A stretch of DNA of 64,000 nucleotides from Myotis daubentonii (taxonomy: Eukaryota > Chordata > Mammalia > Chiroptera > Vespertilionidae), in contig NC_081844.1 in NCBI RefSeq assembly GCF_963259705.1, forward strand, positions 104,000,671 through 104,064,670, given 5' to 3'. Each line of letters starts with the position of its first letter. The stretch's first letter is position 1. Shown here one piece after another: positions 35,521-46,763 of this stretch. The translations under genes were made by a program, and so were the position numbers. The notes below the pieces were generated by a model that made no database searches, was not told where the DNA came from, and worked only from the letters and a program-made list of their open reading frames with translations.

Positions 35521-36887
35521 TACCCAATGCATGGCTTCCTGCCCCATCTTTATCCCCATGGAAAAGCAGTTTTCAGGCAAAGGAATGCAGGAGGGCCATA
35601 CTCTCCCCTAGGCCCCCAAAGGCTCACCAAGTGTTATGGAGGCTGAGGACATCTCTGGTTAGAGGGCAGCCTCGGGAGGCACCAGGCTTCTGAAGATAAA
35701 ACTCATCCATCAGGCAATGCCCTCCAAGGTCATTCTTGGATAAACCAACATGTTCCAGGGCAGAGGGAAGTAGGAAGAGCAGGATTCACTCATCAGGGTT
35801 AGCAGCCTTGCATTTGTATCAGGATACAGAGGCCACGGAGGCTCTTTAAAACAGATGTGCTTCAGAAAAAATCCCTGTGGCTACAGCGTGGAGAGGAGAC
35901 CACAGAGTGACCAGGGCTGGGACTGGTGCAAGAGTATGGTGAGTGGTGATGAGGGTCTAGACGAGGGTGAGAAAGGGGAGGGGAGATGGGAGACGCGATG
36001 AAGATTTCTGTTGAGTGGACCCTTCTCCTTAGCATCACAGGTGCAAAGTGGGTCATTCTGATATGGTCACCTTGACAAATGTCAACATTAACAAATATGC
36101 AAAATACCATTTTAAAAAGAACCAATGGAATGCAACCGTCATCTTGCCCCTGATCCTTTACTGTCTCCGACCTTCTCCTCATCCTGTCTCATTCCTGAGC
36201 TTCCCCCATTCCTCACGCGACACACCCCCTCAGGCTCCCTGCAGCATGCTAAGGCATTGCAACACACGCTGGCAATCCCCTGGCTGGATGTCTAGATTAT
36301 GTCGAAGTGACCCTGGGTCAAAATCGCTAAGTCAAAATATCACCCATCCTTGTGCTGAACTTGAAGATAAGCAAAAGTCCTTTAGCTTTTGCAGATAAAT
36401 CCTCAAAAGAGAAAGCTGAGGAGACGGCCGCTCGCTGTAGAAAGCTGTCTCCGGAATCTCTAGCCAAACCCAGCTTCCCTGGGCGTTCCAAGGTCACGCG
36501 CATCTCAGAATGAGCTGCAGGAGCAGGTGAGATGCTGCCAAGAGACTCAGAGGAGGCAGCACCTGTCGGCCCCTCATCCAGGGCTGCCCACCCTGTGCAG
36601 GAAATGGCCCCCACTGGGTGTCCTTGCAGCCACTCCAGGCCGGCCTTAGTTTGCTTCTAATTAGTGCCCCCTCACGACTGCCCATATGGCTGGCCCCGCT
36701 CCTCGCTGCCAGTGAACGCACGAATGAGTCTGCCTGCCTGTCTCTCTCTTTCCCATACATGACCCTGCGGCTCAGCTCACACTCCTCCCAGCTCAAGCTT
36801 CATTCCCCAACTCAAAGGTGTTGGGGGTGAACAGGGTAGAACACCAAGCTCCCCCAACTCTTTACAGGCCTGAATGCACTTGTTAGC
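35521..36887. other. unannotated sequence
   Basis: Unique sequence with no exon or firm repeat call. A 116-codon frame at 36048-36398 has no recognisable domain. Confidence 0.45.
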
Positions 36888-36911
36888 TTTTTTTTTTTTT
36901 TTTTTTTTTTT
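36888..36911. repeat. poly-T tract (24 T)
   Basis: Uninterrupted T run followed by 'actagtaac'. No SINE body is recognisable on either side, so it is not clearly a retroposon tail. Confidence 0.95.
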
Positions 36912-37544
36912 ACTAGTAACTTCCTAAGAGCTGCTCCCTGCATACTGCACTGGTGCTAAGAGTTGTAACATTGGTTTTTTCTTCCAAGTACATATGGGTT
37001 TGCATTTCTGAAGGCTTGGAAAAAAAACTTGTTATTCTAAGCTGTGTGTCTTGAACATGGAAAGAGGATTGGTTGGGTTTCTATGTGGTGAAAGCTTCAC
37101 CCAGGGGTGATGGCCCCGGCCAGGTGGCCTGGCAGGGCTCTTCAGGATGATAAATGGGAGGCCCTGGCATGCCGGGATCACGCTGAACTCATTTATGAGC
37201 TGAGCTCACACTGGACCGGGGGTCATTCTGGCCCAGGCAAAATGAGCGGGTTTGATACATGGCTTTAAACATCTCTTTCAGTTCCAGCACGCTGGTGTCT
37301 GCTGACTGGGATGGACAATGTGTTGTATCCTTGTGTGGGTGTTGAGTGTGGCTTGTTACAAAGTAGGTGCCCAGGCCTGGAAGCTCAGGGGGGTGGGAGT
37401 CACGGGGTCTGTGCACAGTAGCTCCCTTTGTCCAGACACAAGGCACGCGGCTGCCCTTGCTCAGTGCCCGCGTCCTGATGCTGGTGATAATGGTGGTGAC
37501 ATGACCCACTGCCGGCCTGCAGGCCCCTGCAGCTGGTGGAAAGA
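36912..37544. other. unannotated sequence
   Basis: No repeat or exon recognised. A minus-strand 141-codon frame (37189-37614), one of the longest in the window, runs partly through the following MIR and lacks domains. Confidence 0.45.
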
Positions 37545-37800
37545 GCTGGGCTTTGGAGTCTGAAATCCCGGATCTACCGCTGATTAGCTGCCTGACATGG
37601 GCAGGCGACTGCATTAAGCTCTCTGAGTCCCCCTTTTCCCACTCCTGGGATGAGGAGAAAACACAGTGTCCTTTCCCTCAGGAGGCTAGGGGCCAGCCAC
37701 CTCAGGTTCAAAGCCACCTCAGGTTCAACGTGTGACCTTGGGTGGGTTACTTTAGCTCCGCATCCTCACTACAGAATGGGAATAATGGTAGCTCACTGAG
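37545..37800 (+). repeat. MIR SINE, interrupted
   Basis: The forward MIR starts 'gggctttggagtctgaaatc', 'ccggatctaccgctgattag'. It resumes after an interruption with 'cgtgtgaccttgggtgggtt' and 'actacagaatgggaataatg'. The interruption contains a 17-bp perfect tandem repeat (agccacctcaggttcaa) at about 37694-37727. Confidence 0.8.
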
Positions 37801-38179
37801 TCTTTTCTGGTCACCCCCCAGATCTGTTCTCCACCCTCTCTTCCCCTCCTCCCCCCGGCCCTCCTCTGAGCCTTTGGGAGGCTGACTCAGTGGACATCAC
37901 CATCACCTTTGCCCCGATTCCAGCTGGGTGCTGCCAGTGGGCATCACGGGCCAAAGGACAGAGGTCAGGGTAGTTGTCCCCTGGTTCCTCTCTGCCAGGC
38001 TGCGGTCTGGAGGTGCTGAGTTCTGTCCCTAAAGCCACAGCTCCTGTTGGGTGGCCCTTCTCCCATGCTACTGTTCCCACATTGTTCTGATAACCCCTCC
38101 TTCCACGTACCCCTCAGGCCTATGGGTGGATGTAGTTCGCCGTGGTTGCTACTCCCTCCGTGCTTAACCATCACCACCC

Positions 38180-38715
38180 ACAGGTAAAATATATATATTG
38201 GTAAAATATATATAAGATAAAATTTACCATTTTAATCATTTCTAAGTGTACAGGCTAGTAGCATTAAATATACAATATTCACATTGTTGTGCAAACATCA
38301 CCACCAGCCACACCCAGAACTGTTTTCATCCTGCAAAACTGAAACTCTGTACTCATTAAACAGTAATTCTCCATTGCTCCTCCCCCTCCATCCAGCCCCT
38401 GGCAACCACCATTCTACTCCTATGAGTGGAATCAGACAGCATTTATCTTTTGGGACTGGTTTATTTCACTTTACATAACTATTCTCAAGGTTCATCCATG
38501 TTGTACTATAGCATGTGCTAGAATTTTCCTTCTTTTTAAGGGTGAATGATATTCTATTGTATGTGTGTATCACATTTTGCATATCCATCTGTCGATGGAA
38601 ACTTGAATTGCATCTATCTTTTGGCTACTGTAAATGCTGCTGCTATGAACACAGGTGTACAAATATCCTTACACCCTCTTTAATTATCCCTTCTACCAAA
38701 CCCTCAGGAATATAT
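38180..38715 (-). mobile_element. L1 LINE 3' end (ORF2 end and 3' UTR)
   Basis: Reverse complement of an L1 3' end: 'aaaatttaccattttaatca', 'cattgttgtgcaaacatcac', 'ctggcaaccaccattctact', 'ttcatccatgttgtactata', 'gaatgatattctattgtatg' and 'gctgctatgaacacaggtgt'. The last two correspond to the end of ORF2. Decayed; no frame survives. Confidence 0.9.
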
Positions 38716-39104
38716 AGTCTATACATAGTATCATCATGTTGTTTTGAGTAATTGAGTTAATATATCAGAACAGTGAGTACTCAGTGAATGCCCCTACTGC
38801 TGTTACCAGGCTGGTTCTCTGGGTGGCTGAGCCTCCACATCTTGAGCACCAGCTAACCTCACTCCCTGGTCAGGTTAGACGGGGCAACATGACTGCATCC
38901 TGGAGAGGGGATGTGACTGGAATGGGGCACCCCCTGCCAAGCCTGGCCCCTCTAAACCCTGTGCCCTCCCATCCTGTATGCCTTCTCCCTTTCTGTGGGC
39001 TAGACTCCCGATCTGCAGGAAGATCCTGGAGGCCACATGTTAAAGGTGGCAGAGCCGCCGTCAGCCTGGGTCCCTCCATGTATGGAGCAGAGGTAGGTGT
39101 GCTG
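38716..39104. other. unannotated sequence
   Basis: Unique sequence after the L1; no exon or repeat recognised. Confidence 0.5.
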
Positions 39105-39245
39105 GTGCCATCGTCCATGTTTTACAGATGATAAAACCAGGAGATTTGGTAACTTGCCCAGCAAATAGCAGGGCCTAGATTTGAACCCAAGGCAGCAGTC
39201 TGCCCCAGGGTCCACACTCCTAAGTATTGCTCTACATCGTGTCTC
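39105..39245 (-). repeat. MIR SINE
   Basis: 'atgttttacagatgataaaa', 'ggtaacttgcccagcaaata' and 'gatttgaacccaaggcagca' in reverse MIR order. Confidence 0.82.
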
Positions 39246-40119
39246 TCCTAAAGTTAGGAACAAGGAGTCGCCATTATAATTTCCTTTTCCCAGATAATTC
39301 CCAGACTCGCCTGGATGGAGTTCATGGTGCTAAACACTGCACCAAAGTGCCTGACATTCCATTCATTGCATTGCATTCCCGCTGGGGCATGGGGGGCAGG
39401 AAGGAAACAGACCATGGCTGGCAACAGTGTCCCAGCCACCTCTGTGCAGCTCTTGGGTGCTCTTTTCTCCTAGAGCCTGTGACCCGCTCTAAGGACTTGA
39501 GACGCAGACTGAGAAGGAGGGGTGCTCCCTGGCTCCATGGCAGCAAAGTTGGGATTACCTGCTGACATTACAGCTGGCAGCCCCTGGCTGCTGGCACCCT
39601 TTAAAAGAGAACACGGTGGCGATTTTCCAGCTAAATTCTCTCAATTAGGCAGTTAGAGAAACATTATCCACCCCAGGGTAAAGCTGATGAAATGGAGGGG
39701 CAAGCCTGGGGGAGATGGGGTGCTAATCTGTCTGTGTTGAGGCCCACAGCCCAGAACACATATGACCAGGGGTGCTCTGTGTTCACGGAGAGGCGTGTGC
39801 AGAATCTGAGGGCCTGCTTGGTGGCAAACGCATGATCCGTCCACCTCAGCCACTCCAAGGGCCCCACCTTCCTCAGCTACGAGCAGGAAAGAGCGTTAAA
39901 ACCCCGAAGCTCTCCCAGCTCTGGTCTGGACTGAGTGGGCAAAGGGGGGAGGGGGAGCAGAAGACAGAAATACATGAAGTTAGAGCCGGAGGAGGCTTCT
40001 GTTCCTAACCCTACCAGACTTAACGTCGGGGCTGGGGAAACTGAGGCCTACCAGGGAGAGTCCCAGGCGTGACGCAGGCCAGCATTCTCGAGGGATGCTC
40101 AGAATCCCAGGCTCTTCAT
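39246..40119. other. unannotated sequence
   Basis: A small MIR-like trace occurs at 40035-40065 ('ggggaaactgaggcctacca'). Otherwise unique. Confidence 0.45.
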
Positions 40120-40245
40120 CAACAGAGCCTTTCCTGTGTGTAGGCATTTCAGACCCATCATCCCAGTTAATTCTTACAACTCTGGGAGGTGGGTCCCCCT
40201 GTTCTTCCCTATTTTCACCTGGGAAATGGAGACTTAATCAAATTT
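40120..40245 (-). repeat. MIR SINE fragment
   Basis: 'cctttcctgtgtgtaggcat', 'cagttaattcttacaactct' and 'ttttcacctgggaaatggag' match the reverse MIR. Confidence 0.72.
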
Positions 40246-40364
40246 ATCGAATCCAGGCCAGCAGTTCCACACATAGACCAAGCCGAATGTCCGACACCTC
40301 AGAAAGGCCCTGGGTCCTAGCGCCAGAAGCCTATGCAACACATCCATGTAATGGGAATGACAAT

Positions 40365-40535
40365 AATAACCATGAATTGAGCACCATGCCAGGTGCCTAA
40401 CCCAGAATATCTCATTTAATCCTTACAACTATTTCTGTCAAATAAGTCACCACTCCCCCACGTTGCCAATGAGGAGATTCTGGGCCAGAGGGATGAGGAT
40501 CTTGCCCAGGGTTGCACACTGTGGCGGGACTCCAG
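40365..40535 (-). repeat. MIR SINE
   Basis: 'tgaattgagcaccatgccag', 'tctcatttaatccttacaac', 'aatgaggagattctgggcca' and 'gatcttgcccagggttgcac' in reverse MIR order. Confidence 0.87.
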
Positions 40536-40899
40536 CCTCCACGCTGCTGACCCTCCTGATCCGGGCCAGTGCCCCTGACCTCCATGCCAGCCCACCTCCT
40601 CTTTGCCAAGGCCCACCCAGCACACAGGCACAGTGGGCCCTGGCGAGGCTGAGAGAGTTTCTTCGCTTTATTCTATAAAGCAGTGAAAAATAGGGCCCCG
40701 GACTGAAAGTGCCAAAGGACAACAGATTGAGAGAAAGAGAGAGACACAGAGAGAGACAGAGACAGACCCTCGGGTCAGGGCTGTCAGGGATGGTCTGTGA
40801 GGGATACAGACGTGAATGCAGCGTCACTGCAGTTGGCCAAGGGAGGCCATTCTGAGCAGAGATGTGGTAGAGCAGGTGTCCGAGGGGCCGTGAGCCTTC

Positions 40900-41575
40900 T
40901 GGTCTGGTTACCACAGAAGAAGGGTAGGATGTGAGGCCATAAACATGGGTTGGGTTGAGACCATGCTGTTAGGGATTTGGATGTCAAAAACAAAGAGAGG
41001 ACTTTACCGTAGGGCAGCGGTTCTCAACCTGTGGGTCGCGACCCCTTTGGGGGTCGAACGTCCCTTTCACAGGGGTCGCCTAAGACCATCGGAAAACACA
41101 TATATAATTACATATTGTTTTTGTGATTAATCACTATGCTTTAATTATGTTCAATTTGTAACAATGACAATACATCCTGCATATCAGATATTGACATTAC
41201 GATTCATAACAGTAGCAAAATTACAGTTATGAAGTAGCAACAAAAATAATTTTATGGTTGGGGGGTCACCACAACATGAGGAACTGTATTAAAGGGTCGC
41301 GGCATTAGGAAGGTTGAGAACCACTGCCGTAGGGGAACTAGGGAGCTATTGGATATTGGGGGCAAGGTGCCGAGATATTTCTCCAGAATGACCAACCTGG
41401 TTAAGGTGTTCAGGATGGAGCTGAGGAGGGAAAGAGTAGAAGACGTTAATGATGGAGTGGAAGGGAACGATGAAGGCCATGCTGACAGAACATCGTGGCC
41501 GACTGAAAACAGACAGGCAACCAGACCTGTTATCATCACTGACAAGATGACAGTCAATGTGCATGATTTTCTGTG
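40900..41575 (+). repeat. ancient repeat interrupted by SPIN
   Basis: 'ggatttggatgtcaaaaaca' before SPIN and 'gggagctattggatattggg' after it look like continuous parts of the same old repeat type seen at 6060. SPIN would then have landed inside it. Name and outer limits uncertain. Confidence 0.45.
41015..41326 (+). mobile_element. SPIN-type non-autonomous hAT transposon
   Basis: A 312-bp element. It starts 'cagcggttctcaacctgtgg' and 'gtcgcgacccctttgggggt', ends 'ggttgagaaccactg', and is flanked by a perfect 8-bp duplication (ccgtaggg, 41007-41014 and 41327-41334). The terminal 15 bp match at 14 positions. The body has 'cacaggggtcgcctaagacc'. These fit the SPIN family, known from published work to have spread horizontally into bats and several other tetrapods. 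No transposase. Confidence 0.92.
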
Positions 41576-42679
41576 GGTTACATGTCCTTGGGCCACACAC
41601 ACTTCTTCCCCTTAATAAAATGTTGATGTTGGAGGGAAACCATTCTAATCAAGGCCTAAGTATGAGAAGAGGCTCCCACTGCTTGGCACCGCACTGGAGA
41701 AAAGTCCTCAAGCATGAAACGGCCCCATCCTCTGATTCCCACGGCAATCACAGCCTGATTATTGATAGGGAATCTAAGGAAAGCAAAAGGGAGCTGATTT
41801 GTGGAGGTTTCCCTGGATTGGCCTCGGAGTCCACGGAGCCTTTCAGATTTACATAAGCTTTCGGGGAGGGCTGCATCCTCCTGTCCCTGGCGTTCCCACA
41901 GCATCCAGGATGGACTCGAGGACCCCGGACCAGGACACACCACCAATCAGAGGCTGTCCTGGGTGCAGGAGGGACATGGCTTCCTATGAAGAACTGGCTG
42001 GGGGTGGGGAGAAGTCCTTTGTAGTCAGGGCCAGCGTGAAAGGGGAAGGCACCAACAAGCATGAGTGCCTGCACTGTCCGGGGGCACCAATAAAAAGAAA
42101 GAAAACACTGCCTATAAACTGCCCGGATATATAACTTCACAATGAACTTACAGTCCATAAAAGGTGAGCTCTGTGCCCGGCCTCAGGGAGGGGAGAGCCA
42201 GACTGGAAGTGAGTGAGCAGAGATCTCGTGAAATTACTTCCTGGATGCAGATTCTCATCACTGGGCCATTCACAGCAATTACCCTGGATGGTCCCCCGCC
42301 CCCCCTCCTTCCTCTGCCCCCACACCTCTTGCCAGCCCAATTTTGCCAGTGATTTTGAAAGTCATGGATATGTTTCGTTGGGACTTGGCTCAAGTCTGCC
42401 AGGAAAAGCAAATTCGTGCCAGAAATAGTAGAATTTGGACATGATGGCAGAGCCAAGCTGCCGCCAACTGAACTTCACCTCAAGTCTGATGTGGGAAGGA
42501 AGGATGGAGGATTTCTAGGCACTGATGGGTGGTGTTAGCCAGAATTCTGTTTGTTTAAAACATCTGACCCAAACCACAGCCAAGGTTCCCATACCCTGAA
42601 AATGTCTGGCGACTCCTATTCCATGCCACCCGGAGGTCTCTCTTCTCAGGAGGAGAAGGCTCATGTTCTCCTGCACAAG
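41576..42679. other. unannotated sequence
   Basis: Unique sequence. A 136-codon minus-strand frame (41748-42158) overlaps a 111-codon plus-strand frame; neither has a domain. Confidence 0.45.
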
Positions 42680-43000
42680 GAGCTCTGAACGCTGCTGGCC
42701 AGAAATAGATTTAATAGATTTGAACCTCTGGGGTTCTCTCCGTTGCCCATTTAAATAGCACTTGAGAGTCCTTCAGAGTGTTTTAAGCATGAATTGACAG
42801 GACAGGAAAAAGACGTTCTGATACGGGCTCAGAAAAAAGTTGTGGTTCTTTGATTCTAGGATGCATGCTGTCCAATTTAATATTTTTGAAATGTGTACCT
42901 TTCCAATATATAACAGAGCCTTTAATTCCCCAATAATTTGTTAGATGAGTTCTATGACGTGTACAATGACGTCTTCCATGGGGGATTTTGTGGGCTGGGA
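42680..43000. promoter_or_regulatory. candidate conserved non-coding element with CRE-like sites
   Basis: 'gatttaatagatttgaacct', 'catttaaatagcacttgaga', 'ccaatttaatatttttgaaa' and 'gcctttaattccccaataat', then two close CRE-like words at about 42954-42972 ('atgacgtgtacaatgacgtc'). Unique and AT-rich without repeat signature. Inference. Confidence 0.33.
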
Positions 43001-43569
43001 TGAGCACTTGGCAAATGGTGCTAAGACCGAATATTGATTTTCTCTGAGTTTGTTTCTCCTATAAGAGTTGCCTCTGGCCTGAATGTTCCCTTCAATCTTT
43101 GAGGGTTTCTTCACCTCTGAGATGCCAGGTGAGACTAAGAAAGGAAAAGAAATCCTAGGCAGGACCAGGCTGTTGACCCAGGCCAGCGGGGTCAAGGAGC
43201 AGAGCTCAGTCTACACTTTAGGGTAGAGCTACACGACGAGTCTCCCAAATGCCTGCCCTGGACCACTGGAGGGACACGGCCCAGGAACTTGGATGGTGGT
43301 GGTCTGTGGGATTCAGGACCCTGGACATCACTAGGAGATGGAACAGATTTTTAAAGGCGTGGGTGTGTCATTTGGTACCTGCAGGATCCTGTTGTATGCA
43401 AACCTGCCACTCTGATAGTGACTCGTTTTGAGAGTAGGGGACATTCTAGCCACCTTTTCACCTGAATGGCTTTTATGATATTCTTCAGTTTGCTTCTGTC
43501 CCAGAAAACAGACTGGAGTCTCACGACTTTTTAAAATGATTCCAGTGGTGTTCCTAGTTTCTAAACTAC
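43001..43569. other. unannotated sequence
   Basis: No repeat family or exon recognised. Confidence 0.5.
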
Positions 43570-43740
43570 CATTTAGGAGCACTTACTATACACTAGGCAT
43601 CATGGTAGGACATTCCACATAGATTATATTTATTTCTGAGTTAAAAGTTTCCCAAGGCCCCATGACCAGTTAGTGCTCGGAGCTTGTATTTGAACCCACG
43701 TCTGTCTAGATCTTGTCTACTAAACCATGGTACTTGGCCT
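43570..43740 (-). repeat. MIR SINE
   Basis: 'gagcacttactatacactag', 'gcatcatggtaggacattcc', 'catgaccagttagtgctcgg' and 'tatttgaacccacgtctgtc' in reverse MIR order. Confidence 0.82.
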
Positions 43741-44009
43741 GCCTCTGCAGCTATTAAAAGCATCAAAGCTGATACATATGGAGGTCAAAGACACTGGCTG
43801 ACCCAGAGCAAAGGTCTTGGAGTTCCACCAGAACAGACTTGCTCAGCCTTGCCTTGCAGATGACCCCTGGGACTTATCCAAAACTAAATCTCCCACAGGA
43901 ACGTTTCCTCTGTGTGGGCACGTGCGGCTCTCCTGGGAAACAGCATCCGCTATAGAATGAATTTCTGATCTAAGTGACGGTTTGATAAAGGGACCTCCAC
44001 TAAGCACAA

Positions 44010-44170
44010 AATCTGGTTATGTTGGAAACGACTAGAAACTGTTATCATGCTGATTAATGATGCCATTGTTTAGAAAAATGATTAACCCAGCAGGTAGGAC
44101 CCAAGGGAATAAAATAGTGACTAATCATTCTCAAAAGAGCTCCCAGGTGATGTTTATTTCGTGAGAACTG
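44010..44170. promoter_or_regulatory. candidate conserved non-coding element
   Basis: Dense homeodomain-like and FOX-like words: 'atgctgattaatgatgccat', 'tgtttagaaaaatgattaac', 'gtgactaatcattctc' and 'gatgtttatttcgtgag'. No repeat signature. Inference. Confidence 0.33.
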
Positions 44171-45429
44171 GAGGGAATCAAAGATACAATCATTTTCCTT
44201 GACTTCGATGCTCCGTCCAGCCCATGGGCAGGCAGCAACAGCAATCAGAGCCCATCCGTATCCCATCTCAGGTGCACAGTCGGCAAAGACTCACGCAGGG
44301 GCAGCAGGAAAGGGAGGGGGGACATGCCTTTGGCTGACCACCCAACCTTGGTTGGCTGCCAGTGTGGGTGTCCTGCCTTCCCTCCGATCATAGCTTCCAG
44401 TTTCTCCAGAGCCAGTGCTCACCTGAATTGTTAAGTAATTCCCTTATTCATCAGACTTGGATGGTTTTCTTGCATCACTGCCAAGTGGAACTGGCCCTTA
44501 ATTATATCAACTCATGAGACCACACCAAAGACAGCCTTGTCAGAACACTCATTTGTCATGCTATTTAAAGAAAGAAAGAAATAAAAAAACAAAAAACAGC
44601 TGACAAGATGACAGTCAGTGTCCAGGGGAGGCCTAGAAAAGCCTGCAACATAAAGCTCTTCGTAGCTGCACCACTCATCAGCTTCCAAACCCGGCCTTGG
44701 CTCTGACTATTTAAGACCCGACTTCGTGTGCAGGAACAGAACCGAGACAAGAAGGATATCTTTTTAAGTAGTGATGTTAAGCGAGTCCTACCGTTCTTTC
44801 CATTTCAAATTAGACTTCATTTGATATGTGAAGAAACACATCTGATCACAGATATAAAGTCAGAGTGCTTGTCTTGGGGGTGATGGCAGACGATGAAAGG
44901 TGGAGAAGTAACAGGGACCTAATTTTCTAGCCTTCTACATCTTCCCCATACACTTACTCTGAGAACACAAGCTTTGGAGAAATCCTATGCGAGGGAAGTG
45001 ATTTCTATCCGAGTTCCACCCCTAGCCCAGGAGGAAAGGAGGTGGTGAGACAACAGAGACAGAAAGTTAACAAATCTGTGTTGCCTTATGCCATAAAATT
45101 TGTAGTAATTTGTTACAGCAGCAGGAAGAAACGAATACAGCATGGAATCCAAGACTTCTCCTAACTTGCACACATACCTGCTCTGTGTCTAACAGCATAG
45201 CTGTGTTTATCTGTGCACAGCTTCTCACTGGTCTTCTATTTACCACGCTCTTGGTTTACCTGCCTCTGACCCACCACCCACCTCTCAGCATCCAGCTAGC
45301 GCCCTTCTGCCTGTTTCAGTGTTGCTGGGTCTAATCCTAGTGTTCTGGTCTATAGATTGATATAGGATAACCTTTGGTAACCCTAGCCTCCATTTCTTAG
45401 GAATTTACTACTAGATCTCTTTCTTCTTA
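44171..45429. other. unannotated sequence with one old-repeat tail
   Basis: 45085-45142 ('gtagtaatttgttacagcag', 'aagaaacgaatacag') is a 3' fragment of the family seen at 21045. The remainder is unique, with an A-rich (GAAA) patch at 44568-44598. Confidence 0.5.
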
Positions 45430-45570
45430 TAACTATTCACTATACTATATTTCTGCCCCATTTAACAATAAGGAAGCTAAAATTAGATAGGTATTAACTT
45501 GCCCAAATTTACATTGCTACTATGCCCTTATAATCCAGATCTGTCCAACTCCAAAGTCTATGTTCTCAAG
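45430..45570 (-). repeat. MIR SINE fragment
   Basis: 'ccccatttaacaataaggaa', 'ggtattaacttgcccaaatt' and 'ccagatctgtccaactccaa' resemble the reverse MIR core. Confidence 0.72.
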
Positions 45571-46009
45571 GTCTCTTCAACGTAGCCATGCTCATTAGCC
45601 ACCCCTGTGGGAGGCCTCAGGAGCTGTGACTCAGAGCCTAGGACTTCCAATACCTACATCTTCCTGATAAAAGTCAAAACTAACTTAATCTCTACTTGAT
45701 TTCATTAGAGAGAGCAAATCCAAATCTAAGTTATCAAGTGGCATACTTTGTATAGCTTTAGATTCATTAACCAGTGACATAAAAACTTTCCCCACTCCCA
45801 ACTTCCTGCCCCCATGGACTCGTGTCTGCTGTGTTAATGTCCAAAACACCTGACTTTTCTACTGGGAGACCTCTCCCATGACCCCTGATGGCCTGTGTAC
45901 CCCAACTACTGACTGACACTGAGGCCATCCTATCCTGTCAACATTCAATGCTCAGAACTGAAAAAGACTGGTTTACACAGTCATCAATGTTCAAGGGACC
46001 ATTCATCTT

Positions 46010-46193
46010 CTTTTTAAAAGATATGTTTTCATTGATTTTAGAGAAAGAGGAAGGGAGAAGGAGAGAGAGGATCCCCAACTGGGGGAATTGAGTCTGCAAC
46101 CAGGGCATGTGCCCTGACCAGGAATTGAACCGGCGACCTTCTGGTGCATGGGGGATGCTCCCCACTGAGCCACACCGGCCAGGGCAGGGAGAT
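46010..46193 (-). mobile_element. Ves SINE
   Basis: Reverse Ves with T-rich tail ('tttttaaaagatatgttttc'), 'attgattttagagaaagagg', 'gggcatgtgccctgaccagg', 'aattgaaccggcgacctt' and head 'gccacaccggccagggc'. A 10-bp target duplication cattcatctt occurs at 46000-46009 and 46194-46203. It lies just left of a Tigger element. Confidence 0.95.
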
Positions 46194-46226
46194 CATTCAT
46201 CTTGATATCCCTTGCTGCTCTGTACA

Positions 46227-46763
46227 ACAGTCACACCTTATCTGCGATTTCACTTTATGAGGTTTCAGTTACCCTCTGTCAACTGTGGCCCAAAAACATT
46301 AAGTGAAAAATTCCAGAAATAAATAATCCGTAAGTTTTAAATTGCGTGTATTTCTGAGTAGTGTGATGAAATCTTGTGCTGTCCTGCTCCCTCCTGCCCG
46401 GGATGTGAATCATCCCTTTGTCCAGAGTCTCCACGCTGCATACACTACCCGCCCATTAGTCACTTAGTGGCCGTCTCAGTTATCAGATGGGCTGCCACAG
46501 TATCGCAGTGCTTGTGTTCAGGTAACACTTATTTTACTTACTAATGGCCTCAAAGCCACTCACATAACCTTTATTACAGTATATTGTCATACCTGTTCTA
46601 TTTTATTACTAGTTATTGTTGTCAATCTCTTACTGAGTCTAACTTATAAAATAAAAACCTTGTCATAGGTACGTATATATAGGAAAGCTAGTATATATAG
46701 GGTTCGGTACTATCCAATGGGGATCTTGGAGTGTATGCCCTGCAGATGAGGAGGGGCTACTAT
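46227..46763 (+). mobile_element. Tigger-family DNA transposon, internally deleted
   Basis: Begins 'cagtcacaccttatctgcga', then 'ggtttcagttaccctctgtc', 'aattccagaaataaataatc', 'ctacccgcccattagtcact' and 'cagtgcttgtgttcaggtaa', and ends 'gatgaggaggggctactata'. This matches Tigger (pogo-like, TA target) ends joined by deletion of the transposase body. Ancient and inactive. Confidence 0.88.

Noticed and set aside
36888..36911. poly-T as the tail of a reversed retroposon
   Set aside because: No SINE or LINE body and no target duplication could be found next to it.
37189..37614. 141-codon minus-strand frame
   Set aside because: No domain, overlaps a MIR start, and opposite-strand frames are open over the same stretch.
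40447..40914. 155-codon minus-strand frame
   Set aside because: It runs through MIR sequence and a GA-rich tract; the SLSL-rich part is translated simple repeat.
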